From contig NZ_SGWY01000003.1 of the NCBI RefSeq assembly GCF_004216665.1, positions 682,001 to 746,000 on the forward strand: DNA of 64,000 bases, in the 5' to 3' direction. Both the position numbers and the translations under genes were made by a program. The notes beneath the pieces were generated by a model that had not been told where the DNA came from, ran no database searches, and worked only from the letters and a program-made list of their open reading frames with translations. Source of the stretch: Agromyces ramosus (lineage in GTDB: Bacteria; Actinomycetota; Actinomycetes; Actinomycetales; Microbacteriaceae). Of the stretch, positions 51,552 through 60,001 are shown piece after piece (position 1 is the stretch's first letter; the number at the start of each line of letters is the position of its first letter).

Positions 51552-54034
51552 ACATGACGCGCGACGACCACGGGCACGAGGAGCATGACGCGATGGCCGG
51601 TGCCGAGCTTGCAGGGCACGAGGCGCACGCCGGCAACGGAGCGATGGCCGGGGCTGACCACGCCGGGCACGAGGCGCACGCGGGCCACGCCGGGCACGAT
51701 GCGCACGCGGGCCACGATGCGCACGCCGGCCACGACATGCACGCCGGCCACGATGCGCACGCCGACCACGACATGCACGCCGACCACGACGCCCACGACC
51801 TGCACACCGGCCACGACGCGCACGCCGACCACGAGGCGCACGCCGGCCACGACGCGCACGCCGGCCACGACCTGCACACCGACCATGACGCGCACGTCGG
51901 CCACGACCTGCACGCCGACCACGACGCGCACGCCGGCCACGACATGCACGCCGACCACGCCGACCACGGCGGCGGCCACGGCGGGCACGGCGACCACGTC
52001 GGCCAGTTCCGCCGCCTGTTCTGGATCATGCTCGTCATCGCGATCCCGACGATCCTGTTCAGCCCGATGTTCGCGGACATCCTCGGCTACTCGCTGCCCG
52101 ACAACGCCCTGGTCCCCTGGGTCTCCCCCGTGCTCGGCACCGTCATGTACTTCTGGGGCGGGCGCCCGTTCCTCACGGGCGCCTGGTCGGAGCTGAAGGC
52201 GCGCACGCCCGGCATGATGCTGCTGATCGGCCTCGCGATCACGGTCGCCTACTTCGCGTCGCTCGGCGCGAGCCTCGGCCTGCTCGACCACCACCTCGAC
52301 TTCTGGTGGGAGCTCGCGCTGCTGATCGTCATCATGCTCCTCGGCCACTGGATCGAGATGCGCTCGATCATGCAGGCCTCCTCGGCGCTCGACGCGCTGG
52401 CGGCGCTGCTGCCCGACGAGGCCGAGCGCGTGACGGATGCCGCGGACGGCTCGACCACGACCGAGACCGTCGCCCCGTCCGACCTGCGGGTCGGCGACGT
52501 CGTGATCGTGCGTCCGGGCGGCCGCGTGCCGGCCGACGGCGACGTGGTCGACGGCACCGCCGCGATGGACGAGTCCATGATCACCGGCGAGTCCACGACG
52601 GTGAGCCGCGGCCCGGGCGAGCATGTCGTCGCAGGCACGGTCGCGACCGACACCGCCATCCGCGTTCGCGTCTCTGCGGTCGGCGACGACACCGCACTCG
52701 CCGGCATCCAGCGTCTCGTGGCCCGGGCGCAGGCGTCGAGCTCGCGCGCCCAGCGCCTCGCCGACCGCGCGGCCGGCTGGCTGTTCTGGTTCGCCCTCGG
52801 CGCGGCCGTGATCACCGCCATCGCGTGGACCCTGCTCGGCAATCCCGACGACGCGGTCGTGCGCACCATCACCGTGCTGGTGATCGCCTGCCCCCACGCC
52901 CTGGGCCTCGCCATCCCGCTCGTGGTCTCGATCGCGACCGAGCGCGCGGCGCGCGGCGGCGTGCTCGTCACCGACCGCCTCGCGCTCGAGACGATGCGCA
53001 CGGTCGGCGCGGTGCTGTTCGACAAGACCGGCACGCTCACCAAGGGCGAGCCCGCCGTGACGGATGCCGCGGCCGCACCCGGCTGGAACCCCGACCAGGT
53101 CATGGCGCTGGCCGCCGCGGCCGAGGGCGACTCCGAGCACCCGTTGGCGAAGGCGATCGTCGCGGATGCCGCACGCCGCGGCCTGCTCGTCCCGTCCGCG
53201 TCGGGCTTCACCGCGTCCGCCGCGATCGGCGTGCACGCGACGGTCGACGGGCGCAGCGTGCAGGTCGGCGGCCCCGGACTGCTCACCCGCGAGGGGGGGT
53301 CGCCGATGGCGGCATCCGCCGGCTGGGCAGAGCGCGGCCAGACCGTGCTGCACGTGCTCGTCGACGGCGAGGTGGCCGGCTCGATCGCGCTGGCCGACGA
53401 GGTGCGCCCCGAGTCGAGGGAGGCCGTCGACGCGCTGCACGCGCTCGGGGTGCAGGTCGTGATGATCACCGGCGACGCGGAGCCGGTGGCCCGCACGGTC
53501 GCGTCGCGCCTCGGCATCGACCGCGTCTACGCGGGGGTGCGCCCCGAGGACAAGGCAGCGAAGGTGCAGGAGCTGCAGGCCGAGGGCCTCAGCGTCGCGA
53601 TGGTCGGCGACGGCGTGAACGACGCCCCGGCGCTCGCGCAGGCCGACGTCGGCATCGCCATCGGCGCGGGGACGGATGTCGCGATCGCCTCGGCCGGGGT
53701 CATCCTGGCGTCATCCGACCCCCGCTCGGTGATCTCGGTCATCGAACTGTCGCGGGCGAGCTACCGCAAGATGCAGCAGAACCTCTGGTGGGCCGCCGGG
53801 TACAACCTCATCTCGGTGCCGCTCGCCGCGGGCGTGCTCGCGCCGATCGGGTTCGTGATGCCGATGTCGGTCGGCGCGATCCTGATGAGCCTCTCGACGG
53901 TGATCGTGGCCGCGAACGCGCAGCTGCTGCGCCGGCTCGACCTGCGCCCCGAGGCGTCCACCCGGGCGGTGCTGCAGCGGTCGGGCGGCGCCGTGGGCAG
54001 CGAGGCGACGCGGCCGGCCACCGTCCCGGCCTGA
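51548..54034 (+). CDS. copB: CopB-type copper P-type ATPase with histidine-rich N-terminus
   Basis: 828 residues. The first 150 hold 43 His by my count, mostly as HAGHDAH, HADHDMH and HDLH units, replacing CxxC metal domains. The P1B core follows with eight helices: TGES, the CPH membrane motif in VIACPHALGLAIPLV, DKTGTLTKGEP, the HP-type motif DSEHPLAKAI, and GDGVNDAPALAQADVGIAIG. CPH defines the P1B-3 (CopB) group, which exports copper, often Cu(II). Regulation by a CsoR-like repressor is suggested by the operator. GGAGGAAGATCG precedes the ATG. Confidence 0.92.
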   Translation: MNMTRDDHGHEEHDAMAGAELAGHEAHAGNGAMAGADHAGHEAHAGHAGHDAHAGHDAHAGHDMHAGHDAHADHDMHADHDAHDLHTGHDAHADHEAHAGHDAHAGHDLHTDHDAHVGHDLHADHDAHAGHDMHADHADHGGGHGGHGDHVGQFRRLFWIMLVIAIPTILFSPMFADILGYSLPDNALVPWVSPVLGTVMYFWGGRPFLTGAWSELKARTPGMMLLIGLAITVAYFASLGASLGLLDHHLDFWWELALLIVIMLLGHWIEMRSIMQASSALDALAALLPDEAERVTDAADGSTTTETVAPSDLRVGDVVIVRPGGRVPADGDVVDGTAAMDESMITGESTTVSRGPGEHVVAGTVATDTAIRVRVSAVGDDTALAGIQRLVARAQASSSRAQRLADRAAGWLFWFALGAAVITAIAWTLLGNPDDAVVRTITVLVIACPHALGLAIPLVVSIATERAARGGVLVTDRLALETMRTVGAVLFDKTGTLTKGEPAVTDAAAAPGWNPDQVMALAAAAEGDSEHPLAKAIVADAARRGLLVPSASGFTASAAIGVHATVDGRSVQVGGPGLLTREGGSPMAASAGWAERGQTVLHVLVDGEVAGSIALADEVRPESREAVDALHALGVQVVMITGDAEPVARTVASRLGIDRVYAGVRPEDKAAKVQELQAEGLSVAMVGDGVNDAPALAQADVGIAIGAGTDVAIASAGVILASSDPRSVISVIELSRASYRKMQQNLWWAAGYNLISVPLAAGVLAPIGFVMPMSVGAILMSLSTVIVAANAQLLRRLDLRPEASTRAVLQRSGGAVGSEATRPATVPA
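51600..51985. repeat. His-rich repeat DNA in copB
   Basis: Repeating 6- and 12-bp units such as CACGCCGGCCACGAC and CACGCCGACCACGAC. Copies are nearly exact and shuffled, pointing to frequent slippage; strain-to-strain length variation is expected. Confidence 0.85.
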
Positions 54035-54052
54035 TCCGCCCGACCTGATCCG

Positions 54053-54085
54053 CCCGACGCCATCGGTTGTGCCGACGTCGTCGGG
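54053..54085. terminator. Stem-loop between convergent copB and moeA2
   Basis: CCCGACG (54053-54059) pairs with CGTCGGG (54079-54085) across a 19-nt loop, ending one base before the moeA2 stop codon. A 14-bp direct repeat (CCTGATCCGCCCGA twice, 54030-54057) lies next to it and includes the copB stop. Confidence 0.45.
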
Positions 54086-55237
54086 TCAGGTCGGCCACGG
54101 CAGCACGAGCGCCGCGGCGGATGCCCCGGCATCGACGCCCCCCTCGGGGACGACGAGCACGGCATCCGCCGCGGCGAGGCCGCGCAGCATCGCGGCGCCG
54201 GCGTGCGCGGTCGGCGTCGCGACGCCGTCGCGCACCGCGACCGGGATCAGCCGCGTGGTCCCCCGGCGACCCTCCACGGGGGTCTCGACCGCCACGGTCG
54301 TCGCGCGGACGTCACGACCCGTCCACGCCGCGAGCAGCGGGCCGCCGACCGCCAGCAGGCCGAGCACCGCGGCGAGTGGATTGCCCGGCAGCCCGAGGAC
54401 GAGCCGGTCGGGCGTGCGTGCGAGGAACGTGGGCCCGCCCGGCCGCATCGCGACCGACGGCACGAGGACCTCCGCGCCGAGCCGGCTCACCGCGTCGCGC
54501 ACCTGGTCCGCGTGCGAGCCCCCGGTGCCGCCGGTCGTGACGACGAGGTCGACCGGGTCGTCGCCGACCGCGATCCGCGTCGCCTCGGTGTCGTCGCCCA
54601 CGCGGTGGATGGCCACGACGTCGGCGCCCAGGGCGTCGAGGATGGCCGGCAGGGCGATGCGGAAGCTGTCCCGCACCATGCCCGGCGCCGGAACCCCGGC
54701 CTCCACCACCTCGTCGCCGGTGAGCACGAGCGCCACCCGGGGACGCCGCCGCACGAACAGGCGGTCGGCGCCGGCTGCGGCCGCGAGCGCCACGCGGGGC
54801 GGGGTCAGCAGCGCGCCGGCGTGCAGCACGGGCTCGCCCGCCGCGGCCTCGGTACCGGCCGGCCGGATGTGGCGGCGCCCGTCGACGTCGCGACGGCCCG
54901 TCTCGCCGACGGCCCACAGCCGGTCGGCGATCACGCGGCCCGCCTCCGCGCGGAGGACCGCCTCGGCGCCCGTCGGCACGAGACCACCGGTGACGATGAC
55001 CGCGGCCTCGCCCGGTCCGAGCGCATGGCGGGCGACGAGGTCCCACGGCGCCTCGCCGCGCACCGCCCACCCGTCCATCGCCGACGACGCGTAGTGCGGC
55101 AACGGGATCGGCGTCGGCAGGTCCTCGGCGAGCACGCGGCCGATCGCGAGGTCGAGGGGAACGACCTCGACCACCGGAGCGGGCGCCGCGGCGGCGGCGC
55201 GGGACCGGGCGTCGTGCCAGTCGAGCCCGCTGCTCAC
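54086..55237 (-). CDS. Second MoeA-like molybdopterin molybdenumtransferase
   Basis: 383 residues of the MoeA fold, clearly diverged from the first copy at 41701. LPHYASSAMDGWAVRGE, VTGGLVPTGAEAVLRAE, LTGDEVVEAGVPAPGMVRDS, TTGGTGGSHADQVRDAV and LGLPGNPLAAVLGLLAV match the five conserved blocks. The usual active-site block reads SFRI where canonical MoeA has DSNG-type residues. It may load a special enzyme; its neighbours (mobA, DUF6457, fdhD, formate-dehydrogenase-like) point to MGD enzymes. GTG start overlapping DUF6457 by 4 bp. Confidence 0.87.
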   Translation of the reverse strand: MSSGLDWHDARSRAAAAAPAPVVEVVPLDLAIGRVLAEDLPTPIPLPHYASSAMDGWAVRGEAPWDLVARHALGPGEAAVIVTGGLVPTGAEAVLRAEAGRVIADRLWAVGETGRRDVDGRRHIRPAGTEAAAGEPVLHAGALLTPPRVALAAAAGADRLFVRRRPRVALVLTGDEVVEAGVPAPGMVRDSFRIALPAILDALGADVVAIHRVGDDTEATRIAVGDDPVDLVVTTGGTGGSHADQVRDAVSRLGAEVLVPSVAMRPGGPTFLARTPDRLVLGLPGNPLAAVLGLLAVGGPLLAAWTGRDVRATTVAVETPVEGRRGTTRLIPVAVRDGVATPTAHAGAAMLRGLAAADAVLVVPEGGVDAGASAAALVLPWPT

Positions 55238-55503
55238 GGGGCGGCGAGCCGGCGGACGCGATCGAGCGCGTCCCGGGCGGCGGACTCGGCATCCGCGCCG
55301 CCAGCGACGGCGAGCCCGGCGGCGTACCCGGCCAGGTAGGTGGTGATCGGCGCCGCGGGCCGCATCACCGCGTGCGCCGCGACGCCGGCGACCCCGAGCA
55401 CCTGCTCGATGTCGAGCGGTGCATCGACGATACCCAGCTCCGCCCGCACCCGGTCGGCCCAGTCCGCCAGCAGGCGGTCGAACTGCTCGTCGGAGACGCT
55501 CAT
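55234..55503 (-). CDS. DUF6457 small protein of the fdhD/mobA cluster
   Basis: 89 residues, all helical (EQFDRLLADWADRVRAELGI, QVLGVAGVAAHAVMRPAAPI, TTYLAGYAAGLAVAGG). DUF6457-type proteins occur almost only between mobA and moeA-like genes in actinobacteria; the function is unknown. Overlaps both neighbours by 4 bp, so it belongs to the same transcript. Confidence 0.78.
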   Translation of the reverse strand: MSVSDEQFDRLLADWADRVRAELGIVDAPLDIEQVLGVAGVAAHAVMRPAAPITTYLAGYAAGLAVAGGADAESAARDALDRVRRLAAP

Positions 55504-56090
55504 GGTCCCTCTCCTCCCGTCGCGCCGACCGCATCCGCGTCGGCCCAGGTGTCCACGTCCATCGTCGCAGCCGGCGGCACCACGACGTCGGTGATCCGCA
55601 GCGGCTCGAGCAGCCGGCGCATCGAGACGCCGTCGAGGGAGCCGACCGCGTCGATCGCGCGATCGAGGGCCGCACGGCGGATCACGCAGGTCAGGTGCTG
55701 GGCCCGGCCCTCCGCATCCACGGCACGGGCGCCGTCGTGGTCGGCCGCGTCTGCGAGCGCCGCCAGGAGGAGCGGCACCGCCGCGGCCACGAACGGCTGG
55801 TCGCCCGCGAGCAGCAGCACGGCGTCCGCGTCATCCGCCAGCTCGTGGACCCCGGCGGCGACGGCCGCGGCCGGTCCGCCGAACGGCGGCTCCTCGCGCA
55901 CCACGCGGACCTCGGGCGGCAGCACGGACGCGCCCGCCTCTCCGACGACGATGCGTCGGCGCGCGACCTCGGCCGCGGCCACGACCCGCTCCAGCAGGGT
56001 GCGGCCGTCGACCCGCAGGTCGCCCTTCGCGGCGCCGCCCAGGCGCGTCGCACGACCGCCCATCAGGATCACCGCGTCCACCACCAGCAC
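55500..56090 (-). CDS. mobA: MobA-like molybdenum cofactor guanylyltransferase
   Basis: 196-residue nucleotidyltransferase. It opens VDAVILMGGRATRLGGAAKG (GTP loop), then RRIVVGEAG, EEPPFGGPAAAVAAGV, and VLLLAGDQPFVAAAVP with the metal Asp. It attaches GMP to Mo-molybdopterin to make MGD, needed by formate-dehydrogenase-type enzymes such as the one encoded divergently at 57038. The start is uncertain: GTG 56090 is used; other GTGs at 56084 and 56081 are possible. Confidence 0.87.
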   Translation of the reverse strand: MLVVDAVILMGGRATRLGGAAKGDLRVDGRTLLERVVAAAEVARRRIVVGEAGASVLPPEVRVVREEPPFGGPAAAVAAGVHELADDADAVLLLAGDQPFVAAAVPLLLAALADAADHDGARAVDAEGRAQHLTCVIRRAALDRAIDAVGSLDGVSMRRLLEPLRITDVVVPPAATMDVDTWADADAVGATGGEGP

Positions 56091-56187
56091 GGCTTCACTG
56101 TAGATCGCCCTGCCGGGAGTGCGACGTCGCAGCGGCGGAGACCCGCGTTCGCAGCCGATGCGGCGCCGTCCATGATAGGCAGGAGCC

Positions 56188-57036
56188 ATGGGCAGGATCA
56201 CGGCGAGGACGCGGGTGACGCGGATCACGGTCGGCGGCCGCACGTCTCGCCGCGAGGACCTCCTCGCGGTGGAGGAGCCGCTGGAGATCCGGGTCGGCGG
56301 CGCGCCACTGGTCGTGACGATGCGCACGCCCGGCCACGACATCGACCTCGCCATCGGATTCCTCGTCTCCGAGGGGGTGATCGTGCGCGGCGACCAGGTC
56401 GCGGCCGCCATCCACTGCGCCGGGCCCGACGGGGAGAACACCTACAACGTGCTCGACCTCACGCTCGTCCCGGGCGTTCCTGCACCGGATGCCTCGATCC
56501 AGCGCAACTCGTACATGACGAGCTCGTGCGGCGTCTGCGGCAAGGCCAGCATCGACGCCGTGCGCACCCGGACCGCCTACCCGATCGACGACGACCTCCA
56601 CGTCGATCCGGCGCTGCTCGTCACGTTCCCCGACCGGCTCCGCGCGGGGCAGGAGGTGTTCGAGAGGACCGGAGGGCTGCACGCCGCCGCCCTCTTCGAC
56701 GGCAGCACCGGCGAGATGCTCGTCCTCCGCGAGGACGTCGGACGCCACAACGCGGTCGACAAGGTGATCGGCTGGGCCGCACGCGAGTCGCTCCTCCCGC
56801 TGCGCGGAACCGTGCTGCAGGTGTCGGGTCGCGCGAGCTTCGAGCTGACGCAGAAGGCGACGATGAGCGGCATCCCGATGCTGGCCGCCGTCTCCGCGCC
56901 GTCATCCCTCGCCGTCGAGCACGCGAAGGACGCCGGCCTCACGCTCGTCGGCTTCCTCCGCGGCGACTCGATGGTGGTCTACGCCGGCGCGGCGCGCATC
57001 CCCGAGACCGTCGACGAATCCGTGGAGCAGCACTGA
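56188..57036 (+). CDS. fdhD: Formate dehydrogenase sulfurtransferase FdhD
   Basis: 282 residues. The swivelling active loop is in MTSSCGVCGKASIDAV with two Cys, and GGLHAAALFDG, REDVGRHNAVDKVIG and SGRASFELTQKATMSGIPML are the other family blocks. FdhD moves sulfur from a Cys desulfurase to the Mo of the enzyme's MGD cofactor. ATG after CAGGAGCC. One base separates it from the oxidoreductase gene. Confidence 0.94.
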   Translation: MGRITARTRVTRITVGGRTSRREDLLAVEEPLEIRVGGAPLVVTMRTPGHDIDLAIGFLVSEGVIVRGDQVAAAIHCAGPDGENTYNVLDLTLVPGVPAPDASIQRNSYMTSSCGVCGKASIDAVRTRTAYPIDDDLHVDPALLVTFPDRLRAGQEVFERTGGLHAAALFDGSTGEMLVLREDVGRHNAVDKVIGWAARESLLPLRGTVLQVSGRASFELTQKATMSGIPMLAAVSAPSSLAVEHAKDAGLTLVGFLRGDSMVVYAGAARIPETVDESVEQH

Positions 57037-57037
57037 C

Positions 57038-59326
57038 GTGACCGAACCGACGATCGAGCCCTACCCCGACCTCGAAGTGCATCCCGGCAAGCAGTGGGCC
57101 GTCGGCGTGCCCGGCATCCTGCACTCGATGGAGCCGGCGCTGCGGCGGTTGGGCCCCGCGCGCGCGGCACGCCTCGCGCTCGCCATCAACCAGCAGGACG
57201 GCTTCGACTGCATGAGCTGCGCCTGGCCCGATCCCGGCCACCGCAACGTGCTCGAGTTCTGCGAGAACGGCATGAAGGCCACGACCTGGGAGGCCACCCC
57301 GATCACGGTGCCGCGGTCGTTCTGGGCGGAGCACTCGCTGACCTCGCTCCTCGATCGGACCGAGTACTGGCTCGGCCAGCAGGGTCGGCTCACCGAGCCG
57401 GTCGTCAAGCGGGCCGGCTCCGACCACTACGAGCCGATCACGTGGGACGACGCGTTCCGCCTGGTCGCCGAGCGCCTGAACGCCCTCGACTCGCCCGACC
57501 GGGCCGCGTTCTACACGAGCGGGCGCACCTCGAACGAGGCGGCGTTCCTGTACCAGCTGTTCGTGCGCGCGTTCGGCACCAACAACCTGCCCGACTGCTC
57601 GAACATGTGCCACGAGTCGACCGGCACCGCGCTCAACGCGACCATCGGCGTCGGCAAGTCCACGGTCGCGTACGACGACTTCGCGAAGGCCGACCTCGTC
57701 ATCGTGATGGGCCAGAATCCCGGCACGAACCATCCCCGCATGCTGACCGCCCTCGAGGAGGCGAAGCGCAACGGCGGTCGGATCGTCTCGGTGAACGTGC
57801 TGCCCGAGGCGGGCCTCATCCGGTACAAGAACCCGCAGAAGCTGCGGGGCATCGTCGGCAGGGGCACCGAGATCGCCGACCGCTTCCTCCAGATCCGCGC
57901 CGGCGGCGACATGGCCCTCCTCCAGGCCGTGTCGAGGCGCGTGCTCGACGCCGAGGATGCCGCGCCGGGCTCCGTGCTCGACCACGACTTCCTCGCCGAG
58001 AAGACGATCGGCCTCGACGCGTTCCGCGCCCACCTCGCCGACCTGGACGAGGCGGCCGTGCTCGCGGCCACCGGACTCGCCCGGGAGGAGATCGACGACC
58101 TCGCGGCCGAGTACCTCGCCGCCGACCGGGTGATCATCACCTGGGCCATGGGCCTGACGCAGCAGAAGAAGGCCGTGGCGACGATCAAGGAGATCGTCAA
58201 CCTGCTGCTGCTGCGCGGCAACATCGGCAAGCCGGGCGCGGGCGCGTCGCCCATCCGCGGGCACAGCAACGTGCAGGGCGACCGCACGATGGGCATCTGG
58301 GAGCGGATGCCCGAGCGGTTCCTCGACGCGCTCGAGCGTGAGTTCCGCTTCCCGGTGCCGCGGATACCCGGCGCCGATTCACTGCAGACCGTCCGCGGGC
58401 TGCGGGACGGCGAGATCGACGTGTTCCTCGCCATGGGCGGCAACTTCGTCGGCGCCATCTCCGACACGACGGTCGCCGAAGCCGCGATGCGCGGCGCGAA
58501 GCTCACGGTGCAGGTGTCGACGAAGCTCAACAGGTCCCACGTCGTCACCGGCGAGGAGGCCCTGATCCTCCCGACCCTCGGCCGCACCGAGATCGACCTG
58601 CAGCAGGGGCATCCGCAATTCGTGTCGGTCGAGGACAGCGTGTGCGCGGTGCATGCGAGCCACGGCGCGATCCCACCGGTCGCACCGGCGTTGCTCTCCG
58701 AGGTGGCGATCGTGTGCCGGCTCGCCATGGCGACCCTCGCCGGGCGCCACGACATCCCCTGGCAGGCGTTCGAGGACGACTACGACGTCATCCGCGATCG
58801 GATCGCGCGGGTCGTGCCGGGCTTCGAGTCGTTCAACGAGGACGTGCGGCGAAAGGACGGCTTCGTCCTGCCGAACGGGCCACGCGACCAGCGCCGGTTC
58901 GACACCCCGACCGGCAGGGCGGTCATCACCGTCAACGAGCTGGAGCACCTCGAGCGCCCGGCGGGCCGCCTCATCCTGCAGACGCTCCGCTCGCACGACC
59001 AGTTCAACACGACGATCTACAGCCTCGACGACCGGTACCGGGGCATCAGGAAGGGCCGCGACGTCGTGTTCGTGCATCCCGACGACCTCGCGGAGCTGGG
59101 CCTGGTCGACGGGCAGCGCGTCGACGTGCACGGCGAGTGGCCGGGGCAGCCCGACCGCGTGCTTCCCAACCAGCGGCTCGTCGCCTACCCGACGGCGCGC
59201 GGCTGCGCGGCCGCCTACTTCCCCGAGGCGAACGTGCTCGTGCCGCTCGAGAGCGCGGCGGAGGAGAGCAACACGCCGGTCTCGAAGGCCGTCATCGTGC
59301 GTCTCGTGCCGCGCGCGGCATCCTGA
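57038..59326 (+). CDS. FdhF/YdeP-family molybdopterin oxidoreductase
   Basis: 762 residues. The N-terminus holds CMSCAWPDPGHRNVLEFCENG, possibly an iron-sulfur site. The active-site region is NLPDCSNMCHESTGTALNATIG, where the Cys before His-Glu aligns with the Mo-ligand (Sec/Cys) of formate dehydrogenase H. VIVMGQNPGTNHPRML, GNIGKPGAGASPIRGHSNVQGDR and the C-terminal LQTLRSHDQFNTTIY, then YFPEANVLVP bind MGD. This branch is mostly uncharacterised; YdeP is tied to acid tolerance in E. coli. No Tat signal, so cytoplasmic. GTG start; fdhD directly upstream supports a sulfurated Mo site. Confidence 0.9.
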   Translation: MTEPTIEPYPDLEVHPGKQWAVGVPGILHSMEPALRRLGPARAARLALAINQQDGFDCMSCAWPDPGHRNVLEFCENGMKATTWEATPITVPRSFWAEHSLTSLLDRTEYWLGQQGRLTEPVVKRAGSDHYEPITWDDAFRLVAERLNALDSPDRAAFYTSGRTSNEAAFLYQLFVRAFGTNNLPDCSNMCHESTGTALNATIGVGKSTVAYDDFAKADLVIVMGQNPGTNHPRMLTALEEAKRNGGRIVSVNVLPEAGLIRYKNPQKLRGIVGRGTEIADRFLQIRAGGDMALLQAVSRRVLDAEDAAPGSVLDHDFLAEKTIGLDAFRAHLADLDEAAVLAATGLAREEIDDLAAEYLAADRVIITWAMGLTQQKKAVATIKEIVNLLLLRGNIGKPGAGASPIRGHSNVQGDRTMGIWERMPERFLDALEREFRFPVPRIPGADSLQTVRGLRDGEIDVFLAMGGNFVGAISDTTVAEAAMRGAKLTVQVSTKLNRSHVVTGEEALILPTLGRTEIDLQQGHPQFVSVEDSVCAVHASHGAIPPVAPALLSEVAIVCRLAMATLAGRHDIPWQAFEDDYDVIRDRIARVVPGFESFNEDVRRKDGFVLPNGPRDQRRFDTPTGRAVITVNELEHLERPAGRLILQTLRSHDQFNTTIYSLDDRYRGIRKGRDVVFVHPDDLAELGLVDGQRVDVHGEWPGQPDRVLPNQRLVAYPTARGCAAAYFPEANVLVPLESAAEESNTPVSKAVIVRLVPRAAS

Positions 59327-59350
59327 ACCGGGCTCGGCCGTCGCCGCCGC

Positions 59351-59782
59351 TCAGCGCGCATCGGGCATGAGCTCGCGGGCGCGCCGCAGCAGAGCGCGGA
59401 AGGCGGGCACGTCGAGGTCGGCCAGCGAGGCGAACGTCAGGGCGGCGGATCCGACCTTCACGGCGCCGAGCTCGCCCGCGCGGCGCTTCACGAGGTACTC
59501 GCCCTCCTCGGCGGCGTTCACGTAGACGCTCAGGTGGCGCTGCTGCTCGGCGACTCCGACGAGGAACCACTCCACGGATGCCCCGCGCGGGCGCGGCTGG
59601 GTGATGCCGCCGTACCCGACGATGCGCTGCTCGGTGCCGCCCCACATCGCGCCTTCCCAGAGCACGCGCTCGAGGCCGGCGAACTCCTCGGAGATGATGC
59701 GGTCGAGCGCCCGAAGGTCGTCGCCGCGCGCACCCGCGGCGCCCGCGAGGAAGCCGTCGACGTCGGCATCGGTGCGTTCCAT
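59351..59782 (-). CDS. DUF1801 family protein
   Basis: 143 residues of the DUF1801 (YdhG-like) fold: DDLRALDRIISEEFAGLERVLWEGAMWGG and WFLVGVAEQQRHLSVYVNAAEEGEYL, with a C-terminal ALRALLRRARELMPDAR-like helix. Small alpha/beta proteins of unknown function, common in actinobacteria. Convergent with the formate-dehydrogenase-like gene, 24 bp apart. Confidence 0.8.
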   Translation of the reverse strand: MERTDADVDGFLAGAAGARGDDLRALDRIISEEFAGLERVLWEGAMWGGTEQRIVGYGGITQPRPRGASVEWFLVGVAEQQRHLSVYVNAAEEGEYLVKRRAGELGAVKVGSAALTFASLADLDVPAFRALLRRARELMPDAR

Positions 59783-59887
59783 GGTCCAACCTCCCTCGCC
59801 GTGACGCTAGCAGGGGGCGGAGAAGCCGCGCCATGGGCGCGCTCACCGCGGCGACGGCGCTGGCTCCGTTCCGCGCCGCCGCTGCGA

Positions 59888-59950
59888 AATGCATGATGAG
59901 CGCGCGTCCAAGGCTCCCAGTACGCCTCCGCCGGGCGCTCATCATGCATT
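59888..59950. repeat. 63-bp element with perfect 16-bp inverted ends
   Basis: AATGCATGATGAGCGC (59888-59903) and GCGCTCATCATGCATT (59935-59950) are perfect inverted copies around a 31-nt loop. It lies in a 219-bp gap, is AT-rich for this genome, and has no T-tract typical of a terminator. It could be a mobile miniature element, a REP element or a structured RNA. Confidence 0.75.
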
Positions 59951-60001
59951 CCCGCGCGGCACCCCGGTGACCGACGGCGCAGCGCTGCTCGACCGCGGCG
60001 C

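Noticed and set aside
51600..51985. His-rich stretch as a false extension before the ATPase start
   Set aside because: It has a strong ribosome site and promoter directly before its ATG, keeps frame into the ATPase, and His-rich N-termini are known for CopB-type pumps.
59888..59950. Inverted repeat as intrinsic terminator of the neighbouring gene
   Set aside because: It lies upstream of the DUF1801 start and about 50 bp past the DUF305 stop, has a 31-nt loop and no T-tract; a terminator role is possible for DUF305 but not supported.
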